Shown: positions 35,530-43,567 of the stretch, piece by piece
Numbering within the stretch: position 1 is the first letter of the stretch
Layout of the letters: each line of letters starts with the position of its first letter
Assembly (NCBI GenBank): GCA_022447625.1
Contig: JAKVAX010000001.1
Location: forward strand, 23,328-87,327
Direction: 5' to 3'
Origin: Flavobacteriales bacterium
GTDB lineage: Bacteria; Bacteroidota; Bacteroidia; Flavobacteriales_D; Sanyastnellaceae
Length of the DNA stretch: 64,000 nucleotides
Made by a program: the position numbers and the translations under genes
The notes under the pieces: generated by a model
Databases searched by the model: none
The model's input: only the letters and a program-made list of their open reading frames with translations
Told to the model about the DNA's origin: nothing

Positions 35530-38196
35530 ATGAAGAACAAAGCCCTGTTACTTTCCTTAGTGATGGCCCTTTCAGCCTCGCTAAATGCCCAGATTGAATG
35601 CCTTGAAGAACTCAATCTTGATCTCCCAGATAGCCTTGAAGTTTCTTGTGATTCGTGTATTACGCTCACCACCAGTTTCCCTCAACTATTCAATACTAGC
35701 GAATATGTTGTGGAAGCAATGGATGACGCGACCCCTCCTTATCCTTTAAACCAAGGTAACATCGTGGTTAGTACCACCGATGATATTTGGTCTCCAGCGA
35801 TTCCAATGGGCTTTTCATTTTGCTTTTTCGACAATGCGTATAGCAGCATCGTCATCGGCTCTAACGGTATCGTCACCTTTGACTTAGGTGATGCGGATGG
35901 GGGATGCCCATGGTCGTTCACTGCTCAAGCACCAAGCGCTGCGCTCCCGAACAACGCGATATTCTGTCCATTCCATGACATCAACCCAGCGACCTGCGGA
36001 AGCGTTCGTTGGGAAATCTATGGTGAAGAGCCATGTCGAACCTTTGTGGTGAGTTTTGATGACGTCTGCATGTTCTCATGCACCTCACTTCAAAGTAGCT
36101 CTCAGCTTGTTTTGTATGAGTCAACGAATATTATCGAGGTATATATCGTTGAGAAAAATGCTTGTGCGTGGAACAGTGGAAGCACCCTCATAGGTATTCA
36201 GAATGACGCTTCGAATGTGGCCTACACGCCTCCAGGACGAAACACAGGAAATTGGACCGCCTTTAATGAGGCTTGGCGTTTCGTACCGGATGGTGATGCT
36301 ATCGGATCTGTAACGTGGTATGAAGACGGAATTGAAATTGCGACAGGCGATTCACTTTCGGTATGTCCGGACTCTGCCACCACTTATGTCGCAGCTTTGA
36401 ACTATGACTTCTGCGCTGCACCCCTTGCTGGAGATGATTGCGCGAATTACGCCATCAATGTTAGCAGCGGAACATGGCCAACTGAAGTTGACTGGGATTT
36501 GGTCAATGAGAATGGTGTGACTGTGCTTTCGGGAGGAGCTCCCTACAATCAAACGGCCTGTCTTCCGAATGGTTGTTACACCTTGAATATGTTCGACTCC
36601 TTTGGAGATGGTTGGAACGGTGCCAACTTCACTATTTCCGGAGAAGACGGAATCATCGCCACTGCCACCGTACCAAGTGGTAGTTTCGGAACGGCCAGTT
36701 TCTGCGTAGATGATTTCATACCGATTGATGAAGAAGATCCTGAACCCATTGAGGCTTTCCTCATTGATTCAACTTTCGTTGAAGTACTCTTTGATGATAT
36801 AGACCCAGGCCTCATGCCTGCGCCCATTTTATGTTCGTACGATGAACTCTATCAGTTAGAAGCGGTAGATTCAACGGGCGTTTGGGGTTCAAATTGCGAT
36901 GATTGTTTAGACCAGAATGGTATTTTTGATATCACTAGCGTGGAAGTGGGTACATATACCATTACATATACAGTTGAAGGCGCTTGTGGCCCTGTGGTCG
37001 ATAGCACTGAGGTCGTAGTTGAAGACCCGCCATTAATTGCGTTAGAAGGACCAGAATTCTTGTGCGTATTCAGTGATCCGGTGGCCATTCTTCCGAATAT
37101 TGAAGGTGGAGTTTTCGAGGCTGATTGTGGCGATTGTATCGATGAGAATGGGGTCTTCAATCCGCAAGGCTTGACGCCAGGAATCTACACAGTTTCTTAT
37201 GCTGCAGGTATCAATTGTTTCGCTAGCGCGGAATATGAGATTGTCGTGGAAGAGACACTCGACTTAGGTGTTTTCTTTGACCTCCCTGATTGTGAAACCT
37301 TAGTTGTTGATTTTGGTGAAGGTTTCGAACAAACAGGAACCTGGAGTGCAGACTGTGGTGATTGCATCGACGAGAATGGAGTATTCTCGGGTCCGGATGC
37401 CGGTCCTGGATTCTGGACAGTTACCTTCTTACCTGACGACAACTGCGCCGTAGAGGCCTTCGGATACATCGAATTATTGCCAGAAGTAGACGCTACGATT
37501 AATACCACCCCAGAACTATGTGAAGATGGAGAGGTTGTGGGGTTAAGTGCGAATGATCCAAACGGTGTTTGGGGCGCTGATTGTGGCGATTGCATTACTC
37601 CATTGGGAGACTTTGATCCTACGGTGAGTGGACCGGGTACTTTCAATATTTCTTATAGTATCAATGGCTATTGTAGCGACTCTGATAATTCTACCATCAC
37701 CGTTTTGCCGAGACTGAATGCCTATTTCAGCATGCCAGATTACCTTTGTTTAGATCTACAGGAGTTTGCACCTGAGGTACAAGATGAGGGAGGCGAGTGG
37801 TCTGCTACTTGTATGACGTGTATTGATGAAGAGTCAGGGGTGGTTGATCTTCTAGCTGCTGGTGCTGGTGAACTCACAGTCACATACATTCTCGATGGTT
37901 TGTGTGGGGATACGCACGAGGAAGTAGCTGAATTAGCTCCATGCTCGATTATCATTCCAAACATCTTTTCTCCCAATGGAGATGGAATCAACGACTTCTT
38001 GCGTTTTGAGAACCTTGAATTCTTCCCAGGATCTTCATTAGAAGTTAGAAATAGATGGGGTGTACTCGTCTTCCAGTCAGATAATTATCAAAACAACTGG
38101 AGAGCAGAAGAAGTGAGTCCGGGTACTTACTATTTCGTTTTGAGAAGAAGCGACGGTGAGGTGCATACAGGAGATATCACCGTCGTGCTCGATTAA
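35530..38196 (+). CDS. Large secreted protein with T9SS type B (gliding-motility-type) C-terminal domain
   Basis: An 888-residue exported protein (signal peptide LLLSLVMALSASLNAQ). The N-terminal half contains a nidogen-like or lectin-like beta domain (GFSFCFFDNAYSSIVIGSNG, then RWEIYGEEPCRTFVVSFDD) and a C-rich region. From ~440 to 800 there are five ~75-residue modules, each with W-x-x-x-C-x-x-C-x-x-x-x-G-x-F/V (for example SADCGDCIDENGVF), ending in a TVTY-type strand. The end (IPNIFSPNGDGINDFLRF, then YYFVLRR) is the type B domain named after gliding-motility proteins. The likely role is surface adhesion or structure. A 13-mer copy lies at 37221. I chose the ATG at 35530; the start at 35449 precedes a non-signal leader. 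Confidence 0.88.
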   Translation: MKNKALLLSLVMALSASLNAQIECLEELNLDLPDSLEVSCDSCITLTTSFPQLFNTSEYVVEAMDDATPPYPLNQGNIVVSTTDDIWSPAIPMGFSFCFFDNAYSSIVIGSNGIVTFDLGDADGGCPWSFTAQAPSAALPNNAIFCPFHDINPATCGSVRWEIYGEEPCRTFVVSFDDVCMFSCTSLQSSSQLVLYESTNIIEVYIVEKNACAWNSGSTLIGIQNDASNVAYTPPGRNTGNWTAFNEAWRFVPDGDAIGSVTWYEDGIEIATGDSLSVCPDSATTYVAALNYDFCAAPLAGDDCANYAINVSSGTWPTEVDWDLVNENGVTVLSGGAPYNQTACLPNGCYTLNMFDSFGDGWNGANFTISGEDGIIATATVPSGSFGTASFCVDDFIPIDEEDPEPIEAFLIDSTFVEVLFDDIDPGLMPAPILCSYDELYQLEAVDSTGVWGSNCDDCLDQNGIFDITSVEVGTYTITYTVEGACGPVVDSTEVVVEDPPLIALEGPEFLCVFSDPVAILPNIEGGVFEADCGDCIDENGVFNPQGLTPGIYTVSYAAGINCFASAEYEIVVEETLDLGVFFDLPDCETLVVDFGEGFEQTGTWSADCGDCIDENGVFSGPDAGPGFWTVTFLPDDNCAVEAFGYIELLPEVDATINTTPELCEDGEVVGLSANDPNGVWGADCGDCITPLGDFDPTVSGPGTFNISYSINGYCSDSDNSTITVLPRLNAYFSMPDYLCLDLQEFAPEVQDEGGEWSATCMTCIDEESGVVDLLAAGAGELTVTYILDGLCGDTHEEVAELAPCSIIIPNIFSPNGDGINDFLRFENLEFFPGSSLEVRNRWGVLVFQSDNYQNNWRAEEVSPGTYYFVLRRSDGEVHTGDITVVLD
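37221..37233 (+). repeat. 13-mer CGCTAGCGCGGAA, perfect copy 5
   Basis: Perfect copy on the plus strand, sense in the large T9SS protein gene, frame ASAE, flanked by TTT and TAT. Confidence 0.9.
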
Positions 38197-39389
38197 TTAC
38201 ACGGAGCTCCGAATCCTCCCAAGACAATCAAAAGGTCAGTAGCGTTAACGATGTTGTCATCGTTAACATCCGCTGCGCAACTGACAGGGTTGATGAAGAT
38301 ACACGAACCGTCATCTAGCGTGGCATTTATATCGTAGTTGTCTGCGTCTGTATAAGTACAACCTGGAATTCCTTGACTGTAAGTACAACTTCCGTCATCC
38401 ACTGTGGCCGTCGGATCATAGTTTTCTGCAGCAGGGTAGGTGCAGCCCAAGACTCCTGGGTCGAAAACACAAGATCCGTCATCTACAGTCGCTAGTGGAT
38501 TATAATTGGCTGCGGCTTCATAAATACAACCGGGCTCTAAGACAATGTACTCACAAGAACCATCGTCCGTATTCGCATTCATGTCGTAGTTGCTAGCTTC
38601 AGAGTCAGTACATCCGAGCACTTCCACCCAAAACCAAGCGTTGTAAACTAGGTCTGTGAAGTCAATGTAGGGGTTGCGATTGCCTTGCACTGTTTCGGCG
38701 CGATCATTGCGAGTCATCTCTTCCGCGCTAGCGGGATCATCAAGGTGCCATTGATACAAGACACTAATATCTGCTACCAGTGAAATATCACCGGCCTGAG
38801 TAGGATACATAGTGTAGAAGTAGAACAGCTCACGCGCAATGTCTCCCTTGTATTCTTCTCGCGGCTCCCAAAGCGAACCTTCTCGTTCACTGAATTCATC
38901 AGAATTGCCCGGTTCCACGGTAGTGGAGAAGTAGTCACCGTTGATCGTCACGCCGTACCAAAAAGCATTGGCATCTGGAACCTCACCGAAAGGGTAATTG
39001 GCGCGCGCAGAGTTGGCGCTACCGTGCGCAGGTCTGATGTTGTGTAGATCACTGCGCATAGGCGATGCACTGCCGAAGAAACTTTGAGGAACAAGGTGCT
39101 CAGCGTTGATAGGGTTGGGGAAGGTGACGAATTCAGCGGTCTGTTGAAAGCCAGTGTATACGCACTCTGTCATTCCATTGTTGGCGTCAACAAAACCGTA
39201 CATCTGCTCACGTGCACCGTTGTAGCCAAGATCAGAGAAGTAACCATCATACCAATTCGACTTGAGCCAAGTGCGAAGGTCTTGCAAATAAGTGCCAGCT
39301 GGAGGATTGGGTTGAGCGAATGAGGTAAAACCCAAAAAGACGAATGTGATAGTAATTAGTAAGCTTCTCATTCTCATTCTCATTCTCAT
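38193..39389 (-). CDS. Secreted endonuclease I with DDGSC repeats and EF-hand-like C-terminus
   Basis: A 398-residue exported nuclease. After the signal peptide (SLLITITFVFLGFTSFAQ), residues ~25-260 are an endonuclease I (EndA/NucM) domain: INAEHLVPQSFFG and MRSDLHNIRPAHGSANSARA contain the His-Me finger His and the Asn metal ligand. It degrades extracellular DNA for nutrition or release from biofilm. Then come four ~27-residue repeats ([20 protein letters not shown]) and a C-terminal module (ADVNDDNIVNATDLLIVL, terminal Cys). The gene starts with four tandem ATG codons, a hexamer repeat. The 3' end overlaps the neighbour by 4 nt. A 13-mer copy is at 38721. Confidence 0.9.
   Translation of the reverse strand: MRMRMRMRSLLITITFVFLGFTSFAQPNPPAGTYLQDLRTWLKSNWYDGYFSDLGYNGAREQMYGFVDANNGMTECVYTGFQQTAEFVTFPNPINAEHLVPQSFFGSASPMRSDLHNIRPAHGSANSARANYPFGEVPDANAFWYGVTINGDYFSTTVEPGNSDEFSEREGSLWEPREEYKGDIARELFYFYTMYPTQAGDISLVADISVLYQWHLDDPASAEEMTRNDRAETVQGNRNPYIDFTDLVYNAWFWVEVLGCTDSEASNYDMNANTDDGSCEYIVLEPGCIYEAAANYNPLATVDDGSCVFDPGVLGCTYPAAENYDPTATVDDGSCTYSQGIPGCTYTDADNYDINATLDDGSCIFINPVSCAADVNDDNIVNATDLLIVLGGFGAPCN
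38721..38733 (-). repeat. 13-mer CGCTAGCGCGGAA, perfect copy 6
   Basis: Perfect copy on the minus strand, sense in the endonuclease I gene, frame ASAE. Confidence 0.9.
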
Positions 39390-39394
39390 TCTCA
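39369..39394 (-). repeat. Hexamer repeat ATGAGA x4 at the endonuclease start codon
   Basis: On the minus strand ATGAGA is repeated so that the protein begins MRMRMRMRS. Four in-frame start codons are available. Copy-number change would keep the frame but alter the spacing from promoter or ribosome site to the signal peptide. Confidence 0.75.
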
Positions 39395-39466
39395 GTCTGG
39401 TTAGTTAGTACAAAGCAACGGGTTTACAAAGATGCATGAAATTCCCTTTCATAATTGACTATCTTC

Positions 39467-39482
39467 TCCCCCTAAAGGGGGA
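39467..39482. terminator. Short hairpin TCCCCC-TAAA-GGGGGA
   Basis: A 6-bp perfect stem with a 4-nt loop, between the divergent endonuclease gene and the next gene. It has no T run and lies in the upstream region of both genes, so it may be regulatory rather than a terminator. Confidence 0.35.
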
Positions 39483-39535
39483 TGCCTTCAGTCTTTGGAT
39501 TCCCGAATATTGCATGAATACAAAACTTATCAGAT

Positions 39536-39880
39536 ATGGCCGCATATGACATCTCTTTCTCTGCCACGAATGGCGGACCTCTTAAAATCGTAGTCGATTG
39601 TGATGGGGGGAACCTTAAGCTTGCGAAAGCAGGTTATTTAAAAACACACAAAGACAACAACGGAAAAGACGTTCATGTCTTTGTAGCACACTTTGCTAAA
39701 ACAACTGGTGGTCCTGCGACACACACTTTCCAAGCGAATGAAATCATTCCAGGAAAAACGGTAATCGCCGACAATACCAGCGATGTTTGGCTAAGCGTAA
39801 TGACCATTGGTGCCGAGTCTGGTGGCGGTGGAGTTACCACAGAAGAAAAAGACAAAAAAGACGAAAAGATTCGTCTCTAA
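39536..39880 (+). CDS. Conserved-looking small protein of unknown function, coupled to a sensor kinase
   Basis: A 114-residue protein beginning MAAYDISFSATNGGPLKIVV. It has no signal peptide. It is made of short beta-strands with a basic/acidic, low-complexity tail (EEKDKKDEKI). I do not recognise a family. Its TAA stop overlaps the ATG of the histidine kinase (TAATG), so the two are translated together; it may be a cytoplasmic accessory of that signalling pair or a tube/needle-like small domain, but nothing in the sequence decides this. It is preceded by an AT-rich spacer with no clear TAnnTTTG element. Confidence 0.65.
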   Translation: MAAYDISFSATNGGPLKIVVDCDGGNLKLAKAGYLKTHKDNNGKDVHVFVAHFAKTTGGPATHTFQANEIIPGKTVIADNTSDVWLSVMTIGAESGGGGVTTEEKDKKDEKIRL

Positions 39881-41745
39881 TGAGGTCTGCAAGGACACGT
39901 CTAATTGTATTGTTCCTGGCCGCACTTCAATCAATACAAGTGTCTGGTCAGGAACACCTTGTTTCAAATCAAGAATGCGATTTTGATTGCCAATTGATCT
40001 TGGCAAAACGCATGTTAAGTAACGATGCCGACAGCAGTTACATGTATGCGCTAGAAGCGCAAAAACGAGCGCTTAATCCTTTTGATCCGTTCAAATTTGT
40101 TTTTGCAACTTCTATGATTGCGAAGGTTCACCGCTATACTGGATCCACTCTTGAAAGTATTTCAGCCGTGGAAGAAGCGCAAACATTGGTGAACGAAAAG
40201 GCAAACGAAATTCCTGAAGAAGACCTTGTCGAAGTGAATCAGATGCTTCGCGCAGTCATGGCATTCAATCAAGTCGGTCGAGCACAGGAAGTTTATTCTT
40301 CAGTAAGTTTCTCTGACGGAGAGAGAATTGCAGCAGACCAAGAAGCAGAATTCAAAGTGATCATCAACGCAATTGATGGGTTCAGATATCCTGGTTTTAG
40401 AGGGCACATTTACTTGGCAGAGGCGATCCGTCATAAAGTGCTTTTTAATTCTGACTCTACGCTGAAATATTCCAGCCTAGCCGCAGACGAATTTCGTTTG
40501 GCTAATGACACTTCAGAGCTAGCTAATACATATATCCTCAGTAGTCTAGCCTTCCATCAAAAAGATGAATATCTCAAGATGTTGTTGATGCTTGAAACAG
40601 CAAAAGAGATTGTGATGCAGTTGGATGAGCAAGGTCAGATGGGAGTGATTGCTAGCTTAACAGGAAAGGCATACGGGGAATTATCAGGCTCAGAATCTGC
40701 ATTGGAAATGCTGCAGTCAAGTGACTCGTTGCTACAGAATTTGAAGGATATCACCTCTCAGAAAATCGTACTTAAGAATCTGGCGAACCTGAGTGAAGAC
40801 TTAGGTCTATACGAGCAAGCACTAGATTATTTCCGTCGTCTTAGTGATTTGAATCTTGCTGAGCAGACAATCAACGCAAATGTTGAGATCGAAGAAATTC
40901 AAGCGAAATATGACGTAGCTGAAAAGAATCGCCAATTGCTTGAAAGCGAAAAGGAAACTCAAATGGCGGTTGGAGTGTTGCTCATTTTGCTCGTGTTACT
41001 CTTGGCGGGCGTTGTCATATTCTTAGTATACCGCAGCAAACAACGAACGAAGACGCTTTCGCAGGAACGTCAGATGAGTGAGTTGATGCGTCAACAAGAG
41101 TTAGTGGCGGTGAATGCGATGCTCGAAGGACAAGAAACAGAGCGCAAGCGCATTGGTCAAGATTTGCACGATAATATAGGGTCGTTACTCGCAACAGCTA
41201 GAATGCAAGTCAGCGCTGCTAAGGATGGCCAAGATGCTCAGATCGATAATGTTTCTGAGATCTTAGATGAAGCTGCTAGTGAAGTGCGTAAAATCTCTCA
41301 CAATCTTGTGAGTGGTACGCTTTCGAAATTCGGATTGATACCGGCGATTAAAGAGCTAGCTGAGCGCATCGATACAACCACTAATCTCGAAGTGTCATTC
41401 ACATCCATTGGAATGGATGGAAGGCTCAGCGCCATGCAAGAAGTCAACCTCTACCGCATAGCACAAGAACTGATTTCGAATGCGATTAAGCACTCGTTCG
41501 CTAGTAAGCTAAAGATCAAGGTGCAAAAGCAGTCCAAAGAGATCCTCCTACAGATCAAAGACGATGGAATTGGACTGTCAAATGAAACGAATGCCAACCT
41601 TTCAGGGGTTGGGCTTAAAAATATTCAAGGACGAGTGAATGCGCTTTCTGGAAGCTTTGATATGGTGTCAGAACCAGGTAAAGGAACCCAGAGTAACATT
41701 CGAATTCCAATAACTGAAAACATCCCTGTCCATGCCGAAAACTAG
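39880..41745 (+). CDS. Sensor histidine kinase, HisKA_3 type, with TPR-like sensor region
   Basis: A 621-residue kinase. A signal/anchor (LIVLFLAALQSIQVSG) leads into ~370 residues of helical, TPR-like repeats in the periplasm, including YEQALDYFRRLSDLNLAEQT. A coiled coil then joins one membrane helix (VGVLLILLVLLLAGVVIFLV, ~365-385) to the HisKA_3 domain, with phospho-acceptor His in RIGQDLHDNIGSLLA, and a short HATPase (IKDDGIGL). The true start is 39880; a longer frame from 39787 runs inside the upstream gene. The cognate NarL-type regulator overlaps its 3' end by 14 nt. The signal is unknown. Confidence 0.9.
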   Translation: MRSARTRLIVLFLAALQSIQVSGQEHLVSNQECDFDCQLILAKRMLSNDADSSYMYALEAQKRALNPFDPFKFVFATSMIAKVHRYTGSTLESISAVEEAQTLVNEKANEIPEEDLVEVNQMLRAVMAFNQVGRAQEVYSSVSFSDGERIAADQEAEFKVIINAIDGFRYPGFRGHIYLAEAIRHKVLFNSDSTLKYSSLAADEFRLANDTSELANTYILSSLAFHQKDEYLKMLLMLETAKEIVMQLDEQGQMGVIASLTGKAYGELSGSESALEMLQSSDSLLQNLKDITSQKIVLKNLANLSEDLGLYEQALDYFRRLSDLNLAEQTINANVEIEEIQAKYDVAEKNRQLLESEKETQMAVGVLLILLVLLLAGVVIFLVYRSKQRTKTLSQERQMSELMRQQELVAVNAMLEGQETERKRIGQDLHDNIGSLLATARMQVSAAKDGQDAQIDNVSEILDEAASEVRKISHNLVSGTLSKFGLIPAIKELAERIDTTTNLEVSFTSIGMDGRLSAMQEVNLYRIAQELISNAIKHSFASKLKIKVQKQSKEILLQIKDDGIGLSNETNANLSGVGLKNIQGRVNALSGSFDMVSEPGKGTQSNIRIPITENIPVHAEN

Positions 41746-42388
41746 ACTATTCATCGTTGATGATCATTCAATGATCATTGATGGTATCTCAGCCATGTTC
41801 GAAAGCGATAAAGAAATTGAAATCGCCGGATCTGCAAATACCGTAGACTCAGCCTTAGAAAGCGTTGAAAATACTTCGTTTGATGTATTGATCCTAGACA
41901 TCCGCATGGGCAATGAAGAGCGCAGGAACGAACCTGACGGATTTGATATTCTTCGCGCTGTAAAACAAAGCAAACCGGATGTAAAGACATTGATGCTCAC
42001 CATGCACGAAGAGCCCACATACATCCGCACGGCAATGGACGAAGGAGCCAACGGTTACTTGCTCAAGAACACCGGGAAGACTGACTTCAAAAAAGCCATC
42101 GAGACCATCATGGCAGGTGACTTCTACCTCAGCGGTAAAGTGGCTCAAAACCTCATTGGATTCAGAGGGGAGGGGCAAGCTCCCACACAGGTGATCGAAA
42201 TTTCGAACCGTGAGTTGGAGGTGATTCAGTTGATCTGCGAAGAAAAAACAACAGAAGAAATCGCTAACTCTCTTGATGTTCAAGTGAGTACCATCAAATC
42301 ACACCGTAAGAATATCTTGACAAAATTAGGGGTGCGCAACGTAGCGGGATTGGTTCGTTATGCAATGGAACATGATCTTATCGATTGA
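41732..42388 (+). CDS. Response regulator, NarL/FixJ family
   Basis: A 218-residue two-domain regulator. The receiver domain starts TRLFIVDDHSMIIDG, with the phosphorylatable Asp in VLILDIRMGN near residue 52 and Lys in LLKNTGKTD. The C-terminal LuxR-type HTH begins EISNRELEVIQLICEEKTTE and contains STIKSHRKNILTKLG. It would bind DNA as a dimer once phosphorylated by the kinase encoded just upstream, whose 3' end it overlaps by 14 nt. Target genes are unknown. A small 48-residue frame lies 89 bp downstream. Confidence 0.94.
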   Translation: MPKTRLFIVDDHSMIIDGISAMFESDKEIEIAGSANTVDSALESVENTSFDVLILDIRMGNEERRNEPDGFDILRAVKQSKPDVKTLMLTMHEEPTYIRTAMDEGANGYLLKNTGKTDFKKAIETIMAGDFYLSGKVAQNLIGFRGEGQAPTQVIEISNRELEVIQLICEEKTTEEIANSLDVQVSTIKSHRKNILTKLGVRNVAGLVRYAMEHDLID

Positions 42389-42476
42389 TTTGTGAGTTAA
42401 GTACAGGACATCCGTCTTCAACATAAGCTAGTCTTTAAGTAATCTTTTGTTTATAGCGTAAATCGACATTTATCTC

Positions 42477-42623
42477 ATGTCTACCACCCCATCGAAATCA
42501 TCCGAATCAGAATTTGTGACCAAGCCTGGGTCTTTGCTCGGAAGCTTGGTGTCTAAAAATGAAGAAGCTTCAAAAAAGAAAGAGCAATCTCCCGCTTCTT
42601 CGAAGCTTCCTAAAGCTGATTAA
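42477..42623 (+). CDS. Possible 48-residue Ser/Lys-rich small protein
   Basis: A short open frame starting MSTTPSKSSESEFVTKPG and ending SSKLPKAD. It is hydrophilic, with no membrane segment, and its Ser/Lys/Glu composition suggests disorder. The frame starts 89 bp after the response regulator stop and ends 9 bp from the 3' end of the convergent bestrophin gene. There is no Shine-Dalgarno-like sequence, as is common in this phylum. Composition and a well-defined start and stop favour a real gene, but without comparative data this is uncertain. Confidence 0.45.
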   Translation: MSTTPSKSSESEFVTKPGSLLGSLVSKNEEASKKKEQSPASSKLPKAD

Positions 42624-42631
42624 AAAGGAGT

Positions 42632-43567
42632 TTAGAAGATCTTCTCGTAAAGTTCTTGCTCCTTCTTGATGGCCTGCTCACTCCGTTCAGTAAGGCCGAA
42701 GATCTCATATACATTTCCACTGATGGTAGAAGCAATGGTGCCTGTTGGAAGGTCATTGCAGTCGAGTCCGAACGGGTCTTCAATCTCTTCTCCCATCATT
42801 TCAATTCCGATGAAGGCGAAGAAGACAAAAGTAACAGCGAGCACGCTCCAATATTCCATGTCTTTAACCAAAGCGAATGGAAGTAGTAACGCATATGCTG
42901 TGATGAATATCTTCATGAAGATGGCGTAAGAGAATGGGATAGGTGTCTTCTTAATTCGCTCACAAGCACCAAGAATATCAAGTAACGACTGGTGCGTTGG
43001 ACGAATATTCAGCACATCCATATCTGTGATCTCTCCCGCGCGGTATTTCTCCTGCAAGACTCTCCAAATTTGTGAAGCGATGCGATTGGGGATGTGATCA
43101 TAATGCTTGTAGTGCAATATTTCATCTTCCGAAAGTTCGATGAGATTCTCTAATTTGGTTCCATCTCGAAGGTGCTCAACAAAGGCGAAGCAAAAATTGG
43201 AAATGTGCTTAGCGAGGTGGCGACGTGTTTCCATATCTTCTGCTGGCAACATGTTGTGAGCGTAGAGGGCCATGTTACGGCAATTGTTCACCAATGCTCC
43301 CCATTGTTTTCGTCCTTCCCACCAGCGATCATAAGCCGTATTCGTGCGGAATACCAAAAGGATACTCAAGACGACCCCGAGAAAGGTAAACACCGATGCT
43401 GCTGAAGACATCGATGCCTCTGGAATAATCTCAATGTGAAAAGCGGCAACAGCTAAGGTGTAAGCCGCAACCATCAAACTTGCCCTTCCTACTTTCACCA
43501 TCGTCCAGCTTTTTGCTAGATGACGGATGTCTCCAAACCAGTTTTTATTACTCTTATATACGATCAT
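42632..43567 (-). CDS. Bestrophin-family anion channel (UPF0187)
   Basis: A 311-residue bestrophin homologue with four to five hydrophobic segments. Family features are WFGDIRHLAKSWTMVK at the start, VFRTNTAYDRWWEGRKQWGA (the R-x-x-x-A-Y-x-R-W-W core), and GEEIEDPFGLDCNDLP near the C-terminus. Bacterial bestrophins are pentameric channels for anions or cations in the inner membrane. It overlaps the upstream response-regulator/reductase gene by 4 nt, which ties the channel to a redox signalling operon. Regulation by that pair is inferred only from position. Confidence 0.93.
   Translation of the reverse strand: MIVYKSNKNWFGDIRHLAKSWTMVKVGRASLMVAAYTLAVAAFHIEIIPEASMSSAASVFTFLGVVLSILLVFRTNTAYDRWWEGRKQWGALVNNCRNMALYAHNMLPAEDMETRRHLAKHISNFCFAFVEHLRDGTKLENLIELSEDEILHYKHYDHIPNRIASQIWRVLQEKYRAGEITDMDVLNIRPTHQSLLDILGACERIKKTPIPFSYAIFMKIFITAYALLLPFALVKDMEYWSVLAVTFVFFAFIGIEMMGEEIEDPFGLDCNDLPTGTIASTISGNVYEIFGLTERSEQAIKKEQELYEKIF

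Noticed and set aside
39787..39879. Upstream start of the HisKA_3 kinase at 39787
   Set aside because: It would lie inside the 114-residue gene and adds a basic, non-signal leader; the ATG at 39880 starts a clean signal/anchor sequence.
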